A DNA stretch of 64,000 nucleotides from Scolanthus callimorphus. Taxonomy: Eukaryota; Cnidaria; Anthozoa; Actiniaria; Edwardsiidae. A program made the position numbers and the translations under genes. Each line of letters opens with the position of its first letter. Within the stretch, counting starts at the first letter, position 1. The notes beneath the pieces were generated by a model. It made no database searches, was not told the origin of the DNA, and worked only from the letters and a program-made list of their open reading frames with translations. Below, one piece after another: positions 1-11,800 of this stretch. The DNA lies in contig CM066912.1 in NCBI GenBank assembly GCA_033964015.1, forward strand, positions 12,993,399 through 13,057,398. Direction: 5' to 3'.

Positions 1-1336
1 AGGTGTACACATAGCGTCTGACCTTTCATGGAATGTACATGTTGAATATATTACTGAAGAAAGCATCAAAACGGCTCTTATGCCCTGCGCGTTAAAAAAA
101 GCAGGAGTCCGGGGACATTGTCCAAATCTACTGTTCCTTGATTACTACTGCCGAATCTGTCCTGAATGGTTCATGCCTAGCGTTCATAAATCCAGTTCTG
201 TGGCACGCAGATAGTTGATAAAGCACGGTGGTTGCGTAAGAGAGTCTAGAGCCGCAGGAGAGCAATTTTCTGTATTATTCAAAGTTTGAAATAATTTTCT
301 TTGAAGTCTAATCGAAGTCGAAGGATGTAAAAGGTCATTGGAGATTTACAATGCTGATTATTTGTTTTATAAAAGTCACTCAAGGGGACATTTGGCCATT
401 TCAATCTGCGTTCATTGTTCGATTTACCGGCAGTTTACTTTTCAGCTCTAATTATGCTTTGTTCTCTAAATACAATATCAATTGGTGTCAGCAAATGATA
501 ACAATTGGCAGTGATCCAAATCTGAGTGAGTAATAATTTTTATAACATAGCTACGATATAACGCGCGCTCTGATTGGTCAACTTTTATGAAGAAGTTTTG
601 GCGGGACGCACGTAGTCAAGGGCAACCGAAGAAGGAACACGGTTTGAACTCGCCGAAAGATTGATTTGGTTCGCTGAAGGAATATTTTCGTGTCTTATTG
701 GCACTAAAAATATGGCTAACAAGTCTAAAATGGAGTTCATCAAGCTATTGAGAGCATGTCAATATGTGGGTTATGCACAAGGCTGTTAATTTACATGGAT
801 TTAGTGGAAATTTGAATGCTGTGTGTCAAACATCAGGGTGAAAAGCCGGCCGGTGAAATTCTCAAATCTACATGAATTCAATTCAAATCTCAATGGAAAT
901 TTCAAGCGATTCAATATGAAGGGACTAAATGGACAAACACAAGAGGTATTTAAACAATTTTGTTAGTTTTATGGAAATTAGCATTTCTGTAGCTTATTTT
1001 CGAACAGTTTATACGTCTAAATAAAATGTTGTTTTGGTTTTATGGTGCTGTTGGTTTTTGTGCACCTGTTTCGCCCAGACAAAAAACTTTTGCTTTCTCT
1101 TGTTTTATTCCAAAAACCCATGAAAAACTTATTTAAGCTTAAGTTTATTTAATTAAATTGTAATTTGACATTTTGTTTATGAAAGTTTTATTATATTTCA
1201 TTCCAGTTGACTTGTGAAAAATGCAATGTTTTCAATTTCAGTTTTACCGTGTTCGCTTGAACGCTTCGTTGTTATTCGTGTTCGGAGCTGCCTTTCACTT
1301 ACCTATGCGAAAATCTGTTGGCTATGTTATAAAAGC
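1..1336. other. Intergenic, no gene recognised
   Basis: No convincing exon. Around 160-250 there is a diverged relative of the foldback repeat at 1337-1519 (shared words such as ATCCAGTTCTG and GATAGTTGA). At 560-590 is the word CGCGCGCTCTGATTGGTC, which also starts the MITE near 51040, so part of 540-1330 is probably MITE-derived. A 25-codon ORF starts at 712 after a short 5' leader, but nothing else supports it. Confidence 0.5.
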
Positions 1337-1519
1337 AATGGTCCATGCTTAGCTGTGCGTATATCCAGTTCTGGAAGCACTTGGATAGTTGAGAGAGCAC
1401 TCAGCTAGCTAGAGTCGCACTCGGCTAACGCCTCGTGCGACTCTTACGCTACCTTCGTGCTCTCTCAACTATCCGCGTGCTTCCAGAACTGGATATACGC
1501 ACGCTAAGCATGGACCATT
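1337..1519. repeat. Foldback (long hairpin) repeat
   Basis: Two ~62-base arms are near-perfect inverted copies. The left arm starts AATGGTCCATGCTTAGC at 1337 and the right arm ends GCTAAGCATGGACCATT at 1519, with a ~57-base GC-richer loop. Both arms contain the ATCCAGTTCTGGAAGC / GCTTCCAGAACTGGAT pair. This is the form of a non-autonomous foldback or MITE. No target-site duplication could be fixed because the outer limits are unclear. Confidence 0.75.
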
Positions 1520-1655
1520 ACTTAACTATCAATTGCTGAGCTATTGATAATCAATTAACTTATTGATATTAATTGCCATTCAATTTTATCAATTGGAAAC
1601 TCATTATCATTTATCAATTAGTTACGCCGGGCTGTCAGTTTGGCAGTCCTTTATT
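1520..1655. repeat. AT-rich patch of TATCAATT/AATTGATA words
   Basis: About seven overlapping words of the form TATCAATT or its complement occur within 110 bases between the foldback and the satellite. No gene or terminal structure was found. It could be a degenerate simple repeat, or a cluster of AT-rich protein sites. Confidence 0.4.
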
Positions 1656-1659
1656 AGCA

Positions 1660-3855
1660 TTAAATGTGTGTTTGACCATTTTGTTGAATTGTCAGACCGA
1701 CAAAACTGACAAAATCTATTTTGTCGGTTTGTCAGTCCTCTTGCAATAGCTGCGTGTCTGATATAAGTGTCTAACCATTTTGTCGGCTTGTCAGTGCTGA
1801 CAAAACTGACAAAATCTATTTTGTCGGTTTGTCAGTCCTCTTTACAATAAGCTGCGTGTCTGATATAAGTGTCTAACCATTTTGTCGGTTTGTCAGTGCT
1901 GACAAAACTGACGTCAAAATCTTTTTTGTCGGTTTGTCAGTCCTCTTTGCAATAGCTACGTGTCTGATATAAGTGTTTGACCATTTTGTCGGTTTGTCAG
2001 TGCTGACAAAACTGACAAAATCTATTTTGTCGGTTTGTTGGTTTGTCAGTCCTCTTTGCAATAAGCCATTTTGTCAGTGCTGACAAACTGACAAAATCTA
2101 TTTTGTCGGTTTGTCAGTCCTCTTTGCAATAGCTACGTGTCTGATATAAGTGTTTGACCATTTTGTCGGTTTGTCAGTGCTGACAAAACTGACAAAATCT
2201 ATTTTGTCGGTTTGTTGGTTTGTCAGTCCTCTTTGCAATAAGCCATTTTGTCGGTTTGTCAGTGCTGACAAACTGACAAAATCTATTTTGTCGGTTTGTC
2301 GGTTTGTCAGTCCTCTTTGCAATAGCTACGCGTCTGATATAAGTGTTTGACCATTTTGTCGGTTTGTCAGTGCTGACAAAACTGACAAAATCTATTTTGT
2401 CGGTTTGTCGGTTTGTCAGTCCTCTTTACAATAAGCTACGTGTCTGATATAAGTGTTTGACCATTTTGTCGGTTTGTCAGTGCTGACAAAACTGAAAAAA
2501 TCTATTTTGTCGGTTTGTCGGTTTGTCTGTCCTCTTTGCAATAGCTACGCGTCTGATATAAGTGTTTGACCATTTTGTCCGTTTGTCAGTGCTGACAAAA
2601 TCTATTTTGTCGGTTTGTCGGTTTGTCAGTCCTCTTGCAATAGCTGCGTGTCTGATATAAGTGTCTAACCATTTTGTCGGCTTGTCAGTGCTGACAAAAC
2701 TGACAAAATCTATTTTGTCGGTTTGTCGGTTTGTCAGTCCTCTTTGCAATAAGCTACGTGTCCTGATGTAAGTGTCTAACCATTTTGTCGGTTTGTCAGT
2801 GCTGCCAAAACTGACAAAATCTATTTTGTCGGTTTGTCAGTCCTCTTTGCAATAGCTACGTGTCTGATATAAGTGTTTGACCATTTTGTCGGTTTATCAG
2901 TGCTGACAAAACTGACAAAATCTATTTTGTCGGTTTGTCAGTCCTCTTTGCAATAAGCTACGTGTCTGATATAAGTGTTTGACCATTTTGTCGGTTTGTC
3001 AGTGCTGACAAAATCTATTTTGTCGGTTTGTCGGTTTGTCAGTCCTCTTTGCAATAAGCTACGTGTCTGATATAAGTGTTTGACCATTTTTTTCGGTTTG
3101 TCAGTGCTGACAAAACTGACAAAATCTATTTTGTCGGTTTGTCGGTTTGTCAGTCCTCTTTACAATAAGCTACGTGTCTGATATAAGTGTTTGACCATTT
3201 TGTCGGTTTGTCAGTGCTGACAAAACTGAAAAAATCTATTTTGTCGGTTTGTCGGTTTGTCAGTCCTCTTTGCAATAGCTACGCGTCTGATATAAGTGTT
3301 TGACCATTTTGTCCGTTTGTCAGTGCTGACAAAATCTATTTTGTCGGTTTGTCGGTTTGTCAGTCCTCTTGCAATAGCTGCGTGTCTGATATAAGTGTCT
3401 AACCATTTTGTCGGCTTGTCAGTGCTGACAAAACTGACAAAATCTATTTTGTCGGTTTGTCGGTTTGTCAGTCCTCTTTGCAATAAGCTACGTGTCCTGA
3501 TATAAGTGTCTAACCATTTTGTCGGTTTGTCAGTGCTGACAAAACTGACAAAATCTATTTTGTCGGTTTGTCAGTCCTCTTTGCAATAGCTACGTGTCTG
3601 ATATAAGTGTTTGACCATTTTGTCGGTTTGTCAGTGCTGACAAAACTGACAAAATCTATTTTGTCGGTTTGTCAGTCCTCTTTGCAATAAGCTACGTGTC
3701 TGATATAAGTGTTTGACCATTTTGTCGGTTTGTCAGTGCTGACAAAATCTATTTTGTCGGTTTGTCGGTTTGTCAGTCCTCTTTGCAATAAGCTACGTGT
3801 CTGATATAAGTGTTTGACCATTTTGTCGGTCTGTCAGTGCCGACAAAACTGAGTG
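1660..3855. repeat. Satellite array, ~101-110-bp unit
   Basis: About twenty head-to-tail copies of a unit containing GATATAAGTGTTTGACC, TTGTCGGTTTGTCAG, GCTGACAAAACTGACAAAA and CCTCTTTGCAATA. Length varies mainly by gain or loss of one TTGTCGG(T) block and of the ACTGACAAA block. Each unit contains the small inverted pair TTTGTCAG-TG-CTGACAAA, so single strands would fold repeatedly. The 60-90-codon open frames across the array (words such as RQTDKIDFV on the minus strand) follow from the repeat having few stops and are not genes. The array ends in a diverged unit at 3830-3855. Confidence 0.95.
2350..3853. repeat. 734-bp higher-order duplication inside the satellite
   Basis: Variants that mark individual units recur in the same order 734 bases apart: ACTGAAAAAATC at about 2491 and 3225, the variant TGTCCTGAT at about 2759 and 3493, and the variant TTTGTCCGTTTG at about 2575 and 3309. 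Open frames at 2477-2749 and 3211-3483 translate identically. A block of about seven units was therefore duplicated recently, after the units had diverged. Confidence 0.85.
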
Positions 3856-4236
3856 GCATTCGCTGCTGGTATTGATTCGCTGTTCAGTAAAACGCATTTG
3901 AACTACGAGACGCCATGTTGGTGCACTGTAGCATATGCTACGAGAAAAGGGATGCATGTGGTACAGAGAGAATGTGAGTGAGGACACCATCTTGGTGGTG
4001 CACCAAGTGGTCATGGACGCCATCTTGGTGCTCCGTAACACCAAGAAACTACCGTTTGTTTGCAAGACTAAATCTTCGCGAGTTTGTAACCGATCGGTCT
4101 CAAACTTGGCAGTTTTACTAATTTCAGCACGCCCTTTCCACTGCTTGTGGCAAATTTGAGCTTAGTCGTTGATAACATTTTCGAATTTATAATTGAACCG
4201 AAAATGCGCCCACCTATACCCCTGCACCATAGATAA
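3856..4236. other. Intergenic, no gene recognised
   Basis: Transition out of the satellite. The phrase GCCATCTTGGTG and close variants recur three times between 3910 and 4035. An open frame crosses this stretch, but it matches nothing I know and no splice sites frame it. Confidence 0.45.
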
Positions 4237-4895
4237 TCATAGGTTACACGCTCTTAGTTCTGTGACAGCATCCTTCATACTCCTTTCATCTATCCCTCGT
4301 TCTTTGTTAGCAATTGTAGGAGCGTTCTTGCTATAAGTCTTAGGGGTTGAAGGCGGTGGCATATTCATGATAGAGCTAAACCGTTTAGCTCCGCTATGCC
4401 CCTTCCCTATAGATCTCAAAGCATAGATCAGTCTCCTGTTCAATTCACGGCTTGTGCTTTAGAGCTTCGGAACTAATGCTTTTACCAACAGTTTTCACAC
4501 AAAAGCCAGAGACTTGAAGCACAACCCTTTCTCTCCATGTGTTGTTCCATTAGCGTCAGCTCGAATTGGCCGCAATCAGCGCATCTCAAATTAGTAAATA
4601 CATCCTGTAAAATGTCTATATCCATAAAACGGAATCCTGTGATTGATGGATTTAATAAACCCCGCAGATCCCTCTACTATAGCTTGTGGACTAAAATGGG
4701 CAGAAGCAATCTTCTTTGAGGAAAACAGAAGCTCCTGAAAGTCCTGCTTTTAGTTGTTGACGTAGCACCACATGGTTCTGTCGGAGCATCGATCTTTCCC
4801 TCTTCAGTCTTGAGTACTTTATCACTCGCTCTAGTGTGCTGATTTCCTGTAAATCTTCTCTTTAGACGTTTTACTGACCTATATTTAGGTGCCAT
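4237..4895 (-). pseudogene. MULE-like transposase N-terminal fragment
   Basis: Read on the minus strand from the ATG at 4895, a basic leader (MAPKYRSVKRLKRR) is followed by segments with the flavour of the Mutator-like domain proteins common in cnidarians: GFRFMDIDIL and a CADCGQ cysteine pair in the middle, then NRRLIYALRSIGKG and a segment ending NMPPPSTP. At least two frame changes (about 4440-4560 and about 4680) separate these pieces. Homology ends near 4237 with no DDE catalytic part, so this is a truncated relic. The family call rests on remembered similarity, not a search. Confidence 0.55.
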
Positions 4896-5341
4896 TGATA
4901 AAGAGCAAAACACATCTTTGCAAAAGTTAGATAATTGATCGATGTATTTTGATAAATAGCGATGCCGAAAGTTTGAAAATGTCGAAAGAAGCTTCAAGAG
5001 TGCAATTGAGGCATCTAGTGCCCAGACGTCCTCTACAATGACTCAGTGAAACACAGGAAGACCACAATGGCGAAAAAACTTTTCAAATCGGACGACATGA
5101 GGTTTAGGCTGCAACTAGCGGACGTTTCGTCTTATTTGTGGATTTAAGTTTTGATTTCTGTAGTTTTTCCACAAGCGCAGGGGTAGCACCAACATCAGGT
5201 AAATCTTCTATATGCCCGCTTGACCAATGCGCCGAACATATTACTCCTTTCTTTCAGTTGATGTTTCCCTTTTAAGAACTCTGAGGTAGCCAGGTCTCAG
5301 GTCATCTCAATGCTCGAGACTACTGCGTAAATAGTACCATT
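4896..5341. other. Intergenic, no gene recognised
   Basis: No reading frame, splice pair or repeat could be supported. The minus-strand frame of the MULE-like fragment continues open to about 4997, but upstream of the likely ATG. Confidence 0.4.
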
Positions 5342-5978
5342 TTAAGGTGATTCCCTTGAATTGCACCTTGCATCTCTTCTGCGCACGGTCGCGCGTGCAT
5401 TTTGTTCGAAATAACCGTTGAAAAGTGCGCGCGCGAGCAAAATAAGGCCAAACAAAGAACACAAAAAGCGCGCGATTTATGTTTTTTGTGATACTACAGA
5501 AAAATAAGGATGGTGACCCCCCAACTTGTTTCTCTGGAATCGACCATCATACCGCTACAGACAATATATTCGAAGCAGAAAAAAAGTTAGGTAGTAGAAC
5601 GTGTATTTTTTCTGCCTTATGTGCGTAAAACTATTTACTTTGGAGCAAGTGTGGAGTATGAGCGGAGTAATAGCGGTCCATTTTCTTGCTGTATAAGCCC
5701 AATCGGATCAAATTCCTGAGAGAATATTACATAATTACCCAAATAAAGATAAAATAGCAACTAATATCACTATTATAGGCTAGAAAAAGCAAACTTTTTC
5801 GTTTTTTTTTTGAATTTCGAACACAATTCGTCAAACAGTCAAATAACACGCAAATAACGGTCCAGCAGCGCGAAAATGAGCATGGTGACCCCATCTTTTT
5901 ATTGCATTTTTTGAATATCCTATGCATGGGCATCAATTGTACCAAGTTAGTACATCTCTTTCAATGGAATCACCTTAA
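5342..5978. mobile_element. MITE with TTAA ends
   Basis: The left end TTAAGGTGATTCCCTTGAA (5342) matches the right end TTCAATGGAATCACCTTAA (to 5978) as a 19-base inverted repeat with one mismatch. Both ends begin at TTAA, which fits a piggyBac-type TTAA target site with terminal GGTGATTCC, although canonical piggyBac ends usually begin with C. The interior is non-coding, rich in GCGCGC words and A/T runs. It is about 637 bases and non-autonomous. Confidence 0.7.
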
Positions 5979-6539
5979 CCCAGAAATGTTTGATCTCCAA
6001 CTGTTTGTGCACAATGCACTAGCACAATTCCAGTGCCACCTTTTTTCAGACATTAGAACTCGTAAAATAGAGAGAAATTGCCCCCCCCCCCCCCTTTCAC
6101 CCACAATCACTGCATGTGGACCGCCATCTAGCAAAATGTTCAGGATGAAACCCCTTTGGCATATAGATCTACTCAAATTAAGAAAGGAAATACATAGGAA
6201 ATACATGAATTTTTTATAAATTTAAAAAGTAAACAGGGGTGTAGTAGACAAATCAATGCATGTTGATTACCAACAGGTCATAGATCTGGCTCTTTCAAAA
6301 CAGGCTTGCTTAATTAGCTCCCATGTGTGGATCAATTGCTGACGAGAAGGAATTACCCTTTTTGCTCACTTAGATATTATATTTGGAATAATTAAAGCTT
6401 CTGAGAGACTGTGTTTTTATACCAAGCTACTGTCTGTATTGCTACACAGGGCTCGAAATTGTAACAGCAACCCATTTAGCTGTAAATATGTAAAGTTACA
6501 TTCTCTTATTTTCTTTTGGGACAACCAAAACAGTGCATT
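5979..6539. other. Intergenic, C-tract and no gene
   Basis: Contains a run of 14 C residues near 6081-6094 that interrupts any frame. No terminal repeats or coding similarity were recognised. Confidence 0.4.
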
Positions 6540-6721
6540 CTTATCGAAAGGCATAATTGGTAAGTAAAAGTATACCAGGGCTGAGAACACCCACAATCAT
6601 ATCAACAAGTGGGATCCGGCGCTCAACAGGCCCAGTGAGATTGCAAGTTAGAAAGTTAGTAGGAAGAGTTGCTTGAAATATAGCATACTTCCTACGGAGG
6701 AGACTAATGACCTTTTCACAT
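6540..6721 (-). pseudogene. DDE_Tnp_4 transposase, C-terminal piece
   Basis: On the minus strand, from the BEL element outwards, the frame reads EKVISLLRRKY, then FLTCNLTGPVE and an IVGVLSPG-like tail. In coral DDE_Tnp_4 transposases this stretch follows the catalytic-Glu segment (…RIHVER-I-LLRRKY…). It is the direct continuation of the minus-strand coding at 12848-13840, separated from it by the BEL retrotransposon. A one-base shift at the junction shows that it is also frame-damaged. Confidence 0.75.
6717..6721. repeat. Target-site duplication CACAT (5' copy)
   Basis: CACAT immediately precedes the 5' LTR and recurs at 12848-12852 immediately after the 3' LTR. A 4-6-bp duplication is what retroviral-type integrases produce, so the whole unit arrived in one integration event. 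Confidence 0.9.
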
Positions 6722-6904
6722 TGTGCCTCCCCACTTCCGGTTCCGGCCGGTTGATTGACCCACGAGTTGGCAGTGTCTTGTAAGTTTTCGTGAGTCGAGT
6801 ATGCGATCGACTGTGAGTTGAGTTTGTGAAAGAAAAACCCTAAAAACCTATCGTGTGAGAGTATTTATCGAACCAGCGCAGCGTGTTTAAGTCGCCCCGC
6901 GACA
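6722..6904 (+). repeat. BEL/Pao 5' LTR
   Basis: Begins TGTGCCTCCCCACTTCC and ends CGCCCCGCGACA. It is preceded by CACAT and followed three bases later by a TGG primer-site start. Compared with the 3' LTR it has an extra 7 bases (CCCACGA) after GATTGA. It presumably carries the promoter, but no TATA box is obvious. Confidence 0.95.
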
Positions 6905-6906
6905 TT

Positions 6907-6924
6907 TGGTCCTTTTCGAGCGTG
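6907..6924 (+). other. Putative tRNA primer-binding site
   Basis: The sequence TGGTCCTTTTCGAGCGTG starts three bases after the LTR. TGG is complementary to the universal tRNA CCA end. I cannot name the tRNA without comparing to a tRNA set. Confidence 0.55.
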
Positions 6925-7046
6925 GATTTGGAGTTTCAAAGCGTGGAAGACGTGGAGAGAAGAGTCAAAGTGGATTCAGCGAGTGTAGACGTGAGAAAAG
7001 TTATTTCACAACAGAGTGCAGTGAAGACGGCGGTAAGTTCTTGGAA

Positions 7047-8876
7047 ATGAGTCACAAAGGGACACCAGAACTGTTTTCCCGATCACACCGGTCTAAGTCT
7101 TCAAAGAGTTCAAAGAGTTCATTGCTTAAGAAAAAGTTAGAGGCTGAAAAACTGGCTTTAGAGGTTGAAATAGCCGAGAAAAAGTGTCAGAATGAATTGG
7201 CTTTGCTCGAAGCCCGAACCGAGCGACAGAAAGAATTGCTCGAGCTTAAAGAAAAAGCCGGAGTCAGTAGATTGGAATATGAATATGAAAATGCTGTTGC
7301 ATCTGAGAGTGATTCATCTAGTGGGGAAGAAGATAGTCTTCCGGCGTTAAATTTAGCTATAGAAACTCTCGAAGACAGTTTCACGTTTAGACTTGCCGAG
7401 CTCAGCACCTTGTATGCCATGTTCATCCTTTTTTGATAAACCCGCGAAATCAAATCAGGGGGAAATTAAAGATAATGAGCTAAATGGGGAAGAAAATGAG
7501 GTTGGCATTCAGTCAGATGAAAATAATAAAACTCGGGATCCCTGTGCCACAGGGAAACCAAACTTACCAACTGTGTTATCTCATATTGCTGAAGTTAAAG
7601 GGAGTTCTAACGCACAGAGTGCCCATGTAGAGTCACAAGAAAGTCCCTTTGAGAAATGTTTTGGGAAAATGCTCCCAGCCCTGGTTAAAATGACAAAACC
7701 AAGCCTTTCAAAATTCAGTGGAAGTCAAAGTTTAAAGCATCCTTCAAAGTAGAAGTCGACAACAAAGATGTGTATGACTCAATAGAGAAACTCAAATTTT
7801 TGCTGGACTCTGTTGAGGGAAATGCAAAGTCCTGTTTAGGTAAATTTATACCTGGGTCTGATAAATACAAGGAGGCATGGGAGGCTCTTGATGAGCGATT
7901 TGGACCTGCGGATACTGTAGTTTCAGCAGCTAAAAAGCGTGTAGAACAATTTCCTATCATCATCAGAGAGAACTGTGAGAAAATAAGACAATATCAAGAA
8001 GTTGTATCAGAGCTCATGGGTGTATATAAAGAGCACAATTTTGAACATGAACTTCAGTCTCAGATCCCCGAAGTATGTGTTTCCAAACTACCCATACGGC
8101 TTTGCGGTAGATGGGCTGAGTATGTAGAGGGAAAGGCGAGTCGATCCACTTGGGAATCCTTTTCTTAGTGGCTCGAGAAGGAAGCAAAAATCTCTGAAAG
8201 TAAACAGAGATGGATGCCTGAGAAAAGAGAATGGAAAAGAGCGGACAATCGAAATACGTCCAATAGGCAATCATCAGGATTATTTGCTGGTGCGGCGAAG
8301 GAATCCTCGGTGCGCGTCGATATCAAATCTGAGAGAAGGTGCCCCATACATAATACTAACCACGCCCTACACGAGTGTAGGAAGTTTTCTGGGATGTCAG
8401 TAGACGAAAAGCAGAAAGTCGTAGAAGATCATAAACTTTGTTTATCTTGCCTATTTGCCGGTCACCGTCTAAAAAAATGCAAAAATGGGGATACCTGTAG
8501 AGTACCTAACCACACATTGGTTCACAAAGTAGACTTAAGATTTATTGAGAGGTCGAAGGCTAGAAGAGAAACGGAGAAAGCGTCGGGAGTTGACGGAAAT
8601 AGCGAAAGTACTGCGCGGGATGGTGTAGTTAGCCAGGAGCGTGAAGCGCATGCGCAGCGCAAGCAGCAGCAATACTCATCCTTTTCGGGTTCCGAGAAAG
8701 GCGGGCGCGCACTAGTTGAAGTGTTACCAGTAGTTGTTTTTGGCGAAAACGGAAAACGAACAACTGTTATGGCATTGCGTGATTCCGGGTGTAACACAAC
8801 ATTGATTGAAGCAGAATTAGCGTCATCTTTGGGACTTGGGGGTAATGAGATAGACCTTGAAATCCAAGGGAGTTAA
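7047..8876 (+). pseudogene. BEL/Pao gag and protease region, frameshifted
   Basis: The best start is the ATG at 7047 (MSHKGTPELF); the frame is open further upstream but lacks an earlier ATG. An E/K/A-rich coiled-coil segment covers about 7130-7270. The DUF1759-type gag core lies at about 7735-8165 (…FLLDSVEGNAK…EAWEALDERFG…). A finger starting CPIH near 8340 and a C-x2-C-x3-GH-x4-C knuckle (CLSC…GH…KKC) follow. Protease motif DSG lies near 8780 in ALRDSGCNT. Frame changes occur near the T6 run at about 7425 and between 7690 and 7735. TAG at 8166 truncates the frame, and the frame shifts at a GGG run near 8866, where pol continues. Confidence 0.88.
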
Positions 8877-11800
8877 CGCGCGCAAGGCATTTACGTCTCA
8901 CCACATAAAGAAATGTAGTATTGCTAGATTGGGTAAAGAAGAGAAGAAATATTGCCTGCGCGATATTAAGACCGTTCCCAATTTGAGAGGGCCAGAACAG
9001 AGGCTTAAATGGTCGGTGCTAAAGCATCAGTACGCGCATCTAACGGAGCTAGACTTACATGACACAGACAGTGCGCCTGTGCAGTTAATCATCGGAACCA
9101 ATAACTCAGATCTTATCCTCCCAAAGCAAATTGTTAAACCACAAGGCTGTAACCTCGGTACAGAGAGAGTTCCTTATGCGGTAGAAACGCCACTGGGATG
9201 GGCTGTAACAAACTGGCTGCCGGGAGATAAAAGACAAGCTCCACAGTACAACGTGTTCAAAGTTTATGAGAGAGGAGTGAGTGAAGATGACGACCTGCGG
9301 CGGTTGGTGGTAGCCCAGTCTGATGTAGAGTCTCTAGTGTTAAAGCTACCTAACCCCACGCGCTCCATCGAGGATAAACGAGCAATGACGCAAATGGAGA
9401 GAACAACACACATGATCGAGGGCGAAGACGCGTACGAGTCAGGACTACTTTGGAGAGAAGAACACCCGTCGTTACCCAACAATTATGAGATGGCGAAAGA
9501 AAGACTGCATAGCTTAGAGAGGAAGTTTGAGAAGAATCCTGGGATAAGAGAGAGATACGCAAAGTATATTGAAGACGACATCGAGAAGGGTTACGTCAAG
9601 AAGTTGAGTGGAGAAGAAGTCGAGAAGGAAAATGACGTCACGTGGTAGTTACCTCATAGATATGTGATAAATCCGAAGAAACCGGACCGTCTGAGACGAG
9701 TTTATGACGCGTCCGCGAAGTATATGGGTCAAAGTCTGAATGAAAAGATATACACGGGTCCTGACCTGTTGTCGTCGTTTTTTGGCGTTATGCTGAGATT
9801 CTGTGAAGGTCGTATTGCGATGGCAGCTGATGTGGAAGAGATGTATCACATGCTACGACTACCGGAGAGAGACAAATCGGCGATGAGATTTCTGTGGAGT
9901 GAAAGCACTGAAGACGAACCTAATGTGTACCAGTTTGAACGGACGGTGTTCGGAGAAGTGTCTGCACCATCGAGGGCGAATAACACAATGCGGCGGAATG
10001 CAGAGGAGAACGGCGAGGACCTACCACTAGGTGTAAGAGCGGTCTTCAATGATTTCTACATGGATGATGGTTTACCATCTACCAATTCTCGTGAGGAAGC
10101 GATAGAGATGCGCAAGCAGATGACAGAATTGTTGCGCAGAGGCGGATTTCGTCTACACAAGTGGCTCACTAACGATCCTGAAGTTTTGGCCACTATACCT
10201 GAAGAAGATAGATCTCCAAGGTTTCTCGAGTTAAGTGAGAACAAACTTCCAATAGATCGAGCTCTAGGTGTTACGTGGGACGCACAAGAGGATGTGTTGC
10301 TGTTTTCTGGCCTAACTGGCACTCCTGGTACCACCAAGCGACAAATCTTGAGTAAAGCCTTTTCGATATGGGATCCACGAGGGTTGTTGTTACCCTTTTC
10401 TATACGGAGCAAGATGATATTACAGAAGTTGCACAGATCAAAGGTCGGTTGGGACGAGGAGTTAGACGACGCGAACCTACGTGAGTGGCAGCAGTGGTTC
10501 CTCGAGGCTAAAGAGCTTGACCAAGTTAAGGTACCGAGAGCTCTTCTTAAGTCTGACAAGCCCGTAAAGGAAGTTTCACTTCATGTTTTTAGCGACGCAA
10601 GCCAGGAAGCATATGGAGCGTGCGCGTATTTGAGGCGCGAGTTTGAAGATGAAACTTCAGAGAGCAAGCTTGTTGCAGGAAAAGGACGCGTCGCGCACCT
10701 TAAAGCTCAATCAATCTGCAGGCTTGAGTTAATGGGAGCGCTCGTAGCTGCTCGACTTGCAGAGACTGTAACAGCGGAGATAACGACGAAGGTAGAGAAG
10801 GTTGTCCCATGGACTGATTCTACAACTGTGTTACACTGGATTCAACAGATCAGTTCTAGCTACAAAGCATTTGTAGGTAACCGAGTGTCTGAAATTCATA
10901 CTATCATGAGTAACCTGGAGGCCACACTGGGGGCGGGCACGGTGAGCTGGAGATACGTGCCAACAGAGGTTAACCCCGCGGATGACATAACGCGCGGACT
11001 GTGCGCAGCTGATCTTAACCCAGGTTTTCGCTACCAAGACGGCCCAGAGTTCCTGCGAGAGTCAAAGGACGTGTGGCCAGAGAACAAAGTTGGAATGTAT
11101 GAAGAAGATGATGACAAGAGTGAGAGAAAGAAGTGGGTTGGAGCTGTCCAAGAAGAAGATCAGGTGTTTGAATGGACGAAGTACTCATCACTAACCAAGC
11201 TACGAAGAGTCACAGCCTACGTATTGAGATTTGTGAATAATACGAGAGAGAAGACGCGTTTCAGAGGACTGTTGAGCGTGGCCGAATTGAGGAAGGCGCA
11301 AGATTATCTAGTGCGAAAGGCGCAAGAAGAATCGTTTGACGAGGAGCTGTTGTGTCTAGGAAAGGGCAACGAGATTCCCAAGCTGAGCAGATTGAAATCG
11401 CTTGATCCTAGACTCGAAGATGGATTCCTAGTTGTGGGTGGAAGACTAGACAGAGCGCAACTGTTACCATACAAGACTCGACATCCAAGAGTTCTTTGTT
11501 CTCGTCATCCGTTATCACAGTTGTTGATTGAAGAGATGCACAGAATCTACTATCATCCACCCACAGAACACTTGTTGAATCTAATTCGGCAGGAATACTG
11601 GATTATTCACGGTCGACAAGCAGTGCCAAGTATGAAGTTTAAGTGTATCTACTGTTTTCGTCAGACTGTTAAACCTGAACAGCAGCACATGACAAATCTA
11701 CCTGACTGCAGGCTAGAAGTAGGTACTGTGTTCTGAAATACGGGTGTCGACTTTTTCCGTCCAATGATAGTGAAGGAACGGCGTTATGAAGTTAAAGGGT

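Noticed and set aside
1873..3483. Several 60-90-codon open frames across the 1.7-3.9-kb array
   Set aside because: They repeat the satellite unit in translation and appear on both strands; a stop-poor tandem repeat explains them.
1660..3855. CRISPR-like array
   Set aside because: There are no unique spacers between short repeats; the whole ~105-bp unit repeats. The same holds for the arrays at 20.3, 31.9, 49.7 and 63.8 kb, and the genome is eukaryotic.
6081..6094. C14 run as a functional G-quadruplex or i-motif
   Set aside because: It is a single uninterrupted run next to a pyrimidine stretch; polymerase slippage is enough explanation.
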